From contig NZ_SOGQ01000034.1 in the NCBI RefSeq assembly GCF_004403465.1, positions 117,972 through 181,971 on the forward strand: a stretch of DNA of 64,000 nucleotides, written 5' to 3'. Under the pieces are notes generated by a model. It did no database searches. It saw nothing but the letters and a program-made list of their open reading frames with translations, and had not been told where the DNA came from. This document shows, piece after piece, positions 60,691 through 64,000 of the stretch. How positions within the stretch are numbered: the first letter of the stretch is position 1; each line of letters opens with the position of its first letter. Source of the stretch: Cryobacterium sinapicolor. Lineage in GTDB: Bacteria; Actinomycetota; Actinomycetes; Actinomycetales; Microbacteriaceae. The translations under genes were made by a program, and so were the position numbers.

Positions 60691-60714
60691 GTCACTCTCG
60701 ACCGGAATGGGAAC
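60691..60714. repeat. Solo arm of family D
   Basis: GTCACTCTCGACCGGAATGG matches one arm of the inverted repeat at 25634-25683; it follows the efflux gene stop by 14 bp and no partner arm is nearby. Confidence 0.6.
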
Positions 60715-60855
60715 TGTCGGCGGTGGACATCCTTCGGCTCAGAGCGTATTTGCGAGCCCCCGCGCGCGGACGCGTCTACGGTGGATAGATCGACAGTGTT
60801 GCGGTCAGGTCCCGGCGCCGTCGGTTTGCCGACCGTGACGTACCGGGGGCGAGAC

Positions 60856-61341
60856 ATGACAGACTCGAGCCGCACTCCCCCGCAAGCATCATCGGGCCCT
60901 GCCGCGGCGGGCGGAGCCGCACACCCCCGGATTCGTCGATCGGCGCCCTGGCTCATGCTGGTCTATCTGATCGCGCTGGCCTTCATCGCGTTCTGGCCGG
61001 TCCCGGTCGACCGGGACGCCCACGACTCCCTGCTGGCCGTCCTCGACTGGCTGCAGGTTCACGGCGCTCCGGCCTGGGTGGGGTACCGCCTGGTCGAATT
61101 CGTCGCCAACATCGCATTGTTCGTTCCGGTCGGCCTGTTCGTCACGATCATGACCGGGGCGCGCGGGTGGTGGCTGGCCGTGATGGTCGGGTTCGCGGCG
61201 AGCTGCACGATCGAGCTCGGACAGCTCATCTTCAATCCGGACCGGTTCGCCACGGTGTCCGACGTGATCGCGAACACGGTCGGCACAGCTGTCGGAGTGG
61301 CGCTCGGGCTGGTTCTGCTGCGCGGCGGCCGCGCGCGCTGA
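60856..61341 (+). CDS. VanZ-like membrane protein
   Basis: A 161-residue protein with about four membrane helices and the VanZ signature FVANIALFVPVGLF then CTIELGQLIF and SDVIANTVGTAVGVALG. VanZ relatives alter cell-wall antibiotic tolerance, but the function of most members is unknown. The ATG at 60856 is preceded by GGGGGCGAG; the in-frame GTG at 60781 would add 25 residues. Confidence 0.85.
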   Translation: MTDSSRTPPQASSGPAAAGGAAHPRIRRSAPWLMLVYLIALAFIAFWPVPVDRDAHDSLLAVLDWLQVHGAPAWVGYRLVEFVANIALFVPVGLFVTIMTGARGWWLAVMVGFAASCTIELGQLIFNPDRFATVSDVIANTVGTAVGVALGLVLLRGGRAR

Positions 61342-61441
61342 CGGGGGCGCCCGTCGGGCTGCCGGGCTCGCTGGCTGCCGGGCTGCCGGGCTACTGGACC
61401 GGCTGCCGGCCCGGCTTTCCCGAGTCAGCCACCCGCTGGCG

Positions 61442-61520
61442 TGCACGACTCCCGCAAACTCCGGCGGGTGAGCCCAATTCACAACCGGCCCTGCAGCAGC
61501 AAATGGCAGGAGTTACGCAC
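61442..61520. repeat. Family C palindromic element, copy C3
   Basis: TGCACGACTCCCGCA at the left and GGCAGGAGTTACGCAC at the right are diverged inverted ends of family C. Confidence 0.6.
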
Positions 61521-61550
61521 GCTGCTGCACTGGCCGCCGGCCTCGTCCGG

Positions 61551-61641
61551 GGCTAATTCAGGAGATCTAGGCTGGATGCCCGGCACAGCCCCGAAATGCA
61601 GGGGAAACGGATGACGGTGGCCAGGTTTCTCCTGAGTTCGC
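61551..61641. repeat. Family A palindromic element, copy A5
   Basis: Left end GGCTAATTCAGGAGATC matches copy A2 exactly; the right end TTTCTCCTGAGTTCGC is diverged. Confidence 0.8.
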
Positions 61642-61696
61642 ACCGGAGCTGGGCGAGAGTAAGGAGCCGGCCAACGATGAAGAGCCCGGGACGGCG

Positions 61697-62839
61697 CTAT
61701 CCGAGGGTCTGCAGCTCCGGCCGGTAGGCGCTCAGGGTGTCGGTCTGCAGGCCCTCCCGCACGGCGGCGAGCCCTGCCCAGTCCACGTTCACGATCGACT
61801 GGCCGTCGTCTGATGTTCCCGTTCCGTCGGTCGGCATCGTGAAGAATGTGACCTGCGGCTCCCTCACCTCGCGCAGCCCCCAGGCCAGTGCTGTCAGGTA
61901 GGCGGAATCGAAGCCCTCATCCACGGCGAGGAAAGGCGTGACCGTCTCCAGCAGACCCGACGTCCTCACCGGATCGGCGAGCACGGACTTGTGCATCATC
62001 GCCGAGAGCAGACTCTTGATGATGAGTTGCTGGTTTCGCACCCGCTGAAAGTCGCCGTCCTGGAACGCATACCGCTCCCGCGCGAACGCGATGGCCTCCG
62101 CGCCGGTCAGGTGCTGCAAACCCTCATCGAAGAAGCGCCCCTTGAGGTGATAGGAGTCGAAACCGATCGGGTTGTTGATGTCGACGCCGCCGAGGGCATC
62201 CGTCACCTGTTCGAACCCGGAGAAATCAACCACGGCCACGTGATCAATGCGAGTGCCGAGCAGGTTCTCCACGGTCTGCACGGCCAGCGGCACGCCGCCC
62301 CAGGAGAGCGCGGCGTTGATCTTCGCCTGCCCGTGCCCGGGAACCTCGACCCAGCTGTCGCGCAGGATCGACATGACGAAGAGGTTCTTGCGATCGGCCG
62401 GCACGTGCACCACCATCATGGTGTCCGACCGCTCGCCACGGATGTCGGCGAGGTCCTTCCCCGTGGCGCCGCGGGTGTCCGATCCGAGCAGCAGGATATT
62501 CTGCGCCTGCCCGGCGGGCACCGCGTCCAGGGCCGCGGACGGGTCGACGGGGGCCGGGGCATCCGTTGCGGCAGCATCCGTTGCTATAGCGCCCGGTGCG
62601 GTAGCGCCCGGTGCGGCCCGCGGGCGGGTAGCCTCGTCGGGGAAAGCGTTCGAGATCTTCTCGGTGCCACTGTCGAAGGCGCGGGTCAAGGTGAACGCGT
62701 AAATGCCGACCGCTGCGATCGTGACCAGCGCAACCGTCACGAACACAACCAGGGCAATGCGCCAGCGGTGACGTTTGGTCGGCGCTTCATACGCCGGGTC
62801 GGGGGTTTTGTGGCGCAGGCCGTTGGTTCCGTTCGGCAT
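61697..62839 (-). CDS. LytR-CpsA-Psr (LCP) family protein
   Basis: Transfers undecaprenyl-linked glycopolymers to peptidoglycan. A 380-residue protein with a membrane helix at residues about 26-50 and the LCP domain from about 110 (ILLLGSDTRG) with the lipid-binding region RGERSDTMMVVHV, the catalytic arginines in SILRDSWVEVPG and GRFFDEGLQHLTGAEAIAFARER. A repeat-rich Ala/Thr/Asp linker (APGATAPGAIATDAAATDAPAP) separates helix and domain. Confidence 0.93.
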   Translation of the reverse strand: MPNGTNGLRHKTPDPAYEAPTKRHRWRIALVVFVTVALVTIAAVGIYAFTLTRAFDSGTEKISNAFPDEATRPRAAPGATAPGAIATDAAATDAPAPVDPSAALDAVPAGQAQNILLLGSDTRGATGKDLADIRGERSDTMMVVHVPADRKNLFVMSILRDSWVEVPGHGQAKINAALSWGGVPLAVQTVENLLGTRIDHVAVVDFSGFEQVTDALGGVDINNPIGFDSYHLKGRFFDEGLQHLTGAEAIAFARERYAFQDGDFQRVRNQQLIIKSLLSAMMHKSVLADPVRTSGLLETVTPFLAVDEGFDSAYLTALAWGLREVREPQVTFFTMPTDGTGTSDDGQSIVNVDWAGLAAVREGLQTDTLSAYRPELQTLG

Positions 62840-62975
62840 TCGGGTTGCCTCCTGTAACCGCTCGCGAGAACGGTGTCGACAACATAGCCCGGTCGTTCCT
62901 CACGGGATATGAGAGTTCCCCGCCGGGCTCATGTGCGCGGGGAGTCAGGAGCGCTGCCGGGGAGGTCAGGCGCGT

Positions 62976-63755
62976 TCAGGGGCGCGCGGCGGCATCCGTC
63001 AGCTGGGGAATCAGCGTTTCGAGGAACGCGGCCGTGTCTTCCCAGCCCTCCACGGCCACGCACTCGACGCCGAGGGCCTTGACCGGGTAGTCGTTGCCGT
63101 TCTCGTCGAGACGGTCGCCGACGAACAGCATGTCGTCGAGGGGCACACCGGTGAGGGCGGCAAGCTTGAGCATGCCGTAGGCCTTGTCGATGCCGCGGCG
63201 GGTGATATCGACCGACGTGGACCCGCCCGAGCGCACCTCGAGCTCGGGCAGCAGCACCTGAACGGCTTCGCGCAGGGTGTTCTTCTTCTCCCCCGTCGGG
63301 TCCCATGCTGCTTTGGCCGCCACCGGAGCAGCCTGGCCGAGGGCGGAGAAGGTGATCTGCGAGCCGCGGTCTTCGAGGATCGGACCCCAGGTGTCACTCT
63401 CCCAATAACCCAGCGAACGCGCGGAAGCCTCGACGGCGGCGAGGGCATCCGTCTTCTCGTCGTCGGTCAGGTATTCGGCGTAGATTTGAGTCCAGGATCC
63501 CTCGGCGTGCCGGTAGTACTGGGTGCCGCAGGTGGGCATGAGGTGCAGGCGCGAGAGGATGTCCTCACTCACGGTGTCGAGGTTGTCGATCAGCTGCATG
63601 TGGAACTGGGAGATCTGCCCGCCGGAGATCACGCACACGTCGACGACGCCGAGCAGGCTGACCATGAGTTCCGCCATGCGCGGGTCCAGCGGCGACTTGG
63701 ATGCGGCGAGCGTGTCATCGAGATCGAAGGCAACCAGGCGGGGAAGTGTCGTCAT
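62976..63755 (-). CDS. HAD-superfamily IIB phosphatase (phosphomannomutase-like)
   Basis: A 259-residue HAD-IIB hydrolase. The nucleophile motif is VAFDLDDTLA (Asp near residue 10), the second motif is in CVISGGQ and the metal-binding end motif is FVGDRLDENGNDYP. It resembles the phosphomannomutase/Cof group; a sugar phosphate is the probable substrate. Start at ATG 63755 (MTTLPRLVAF) with AAAGGA 12 nt upstream; a longer start at 63821 is possible. The region to 64000 shows only GC-rich tracts with repeated GGGGCAGACG and no gene. Confidence 0.88.
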   Translation of the reverse strand: MTTLPRLVAFDLDDTLAASKSPLDPRMAELMVSLLGVVDVCVISGGQISQFHMQLIDNLDTVSEDILSRLHLMPTCGTQYYRHAEGSWTQIYAEYLTDDEKTDALAAVEASARSLGYWESDTWGPILEDRGSQITFSALGQAAPVAAKAAWDPTGEKKNTLREAVQVLLPELEVRSGGSTSVDITRRGIDKAYGMLKLAALTGVPLDDMLFVGDRLDENGNDYPVKALGVECVAVEGWEDTAAFLETLIPQLTDAAARP

Positions 63756-64000
63756 GTGGGGTGTGTTTCCTTTGTGTCGACTCGGGGCCGTAGTCGTGGC
63801 CCGGAGCTTGACGTCACCCATGCGCGACGCCCTCGAAAAGTGTACAGCGGGGGCTCGGCGGCGAGCAGGGGCGGAGTGTGGGGCGGGTTTCGGGGCAACG
63901 GATGCCGCAGCGGAGGGCGTGGGGCGGACGGGGCTGCCGCGCGGGGCAGACGTGCGGGGCAGACGTGTAGGGCGGCGGGCGTGGGGGCGCGGGGCAGACG

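Larger units (their letters stand above)
61342..61696. other. Gene-free interval with A-end, C3 and A5
   Basis: A 355-bp spacer between convergent VanZ and LCP genes. It contains a degenerate family A right end (61416-61432), element C3 and element A5; the first 70 bp are a GCCGGGCT-type low-complexity tract. Confidence 0.65.

Overview
The window is 64 kb of very GC-rich actinobacterial chromosome. Family content, gene order and the frequent octamer GGCATCCG/CGGATGCC suggest a member of the Microbacteriaceae; the genus cannot be fixed from sequence alone. I see no transposase, integrase, phage gene, CRISPR array or biosynthetic cluster. About 50 protein genes, two tRNAs (Thr-CGT, Pro-CGG) and one small RNA of the 6C family are supported.

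Layout. 0-9.4 kb: an ABC exporter with a large repeat-rich insert, a GH38 alpha-mannosidase, and PEP carboxykinase divergent from a RamB/ScfR-type regulator (a gluconeogenesis/acetate node). 9.4-17.9 kb: small membrane proteins, a formylglycine-generating enzyme, an iron transporter operon (fbpABC) behind an IdeR/DtxR iron box, and a thiolase-SDR pair. 18-20.8 kb: an RNA methyltransferase and a DUF5134-like membrane protein set in repeat-dense DNA. 20.8-25.6 kb: a catabolic module (IclR regulator, MHS-type MFS importer, FAH-RraA fusion enzyme, GntR regulator). 25.7-28.8 kb: an operon of DUF4397 surface protein, class F sortase, ECF sigma factor and RskA-type anti-sigma. 29-40 kb: MFS transporter, alpha/beta hydrolase, nicotinamidase, PBP4-type DD-peptidase, two tandem membrane GGDEF-EAL proteins, an oxidoreductase and an HTH-nucleotidyltransferase protein. 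40.4-59.1 kb: a conserved actinobacterial core block resembling the Rv3644c-Rv3683 region of Mycobacterium tuberculosis (holB, tmk, topA, tad pilus genes, 6C RNA, acs, ridA, DUF4177, class A PBP, metallophosphoesterase, tRNA-Pro). 59-64 kb: DHA2 efflux pump, VanZ-like protein, LCP protein and a HAD phosphatase.

The most unusual content is repetitive. Four intergenic palindromic elements of exactly 83 bp (family B) carry near-perfect 20-bp inverted ends. A second family (A, about 91-118 bp) has ends resembling GGCTAACTCAGGAGATC. A third (C, about 79-96 bp) has ends resembling TGCATAACTCCTGCA. A and C lie next to each other at all three places where C occurs, and at two of these the C element is flanked by A sequence on both sides. 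Separately, in-frame minisatellites (6-18 bp units) have expanded the N-termini or loops of about ten genes, and non-triplet minisatellites sit just after, or overlap, stop codons. Together these look like an undescribed non-autonomous repeat system plus genome-wide minisatellite activity.
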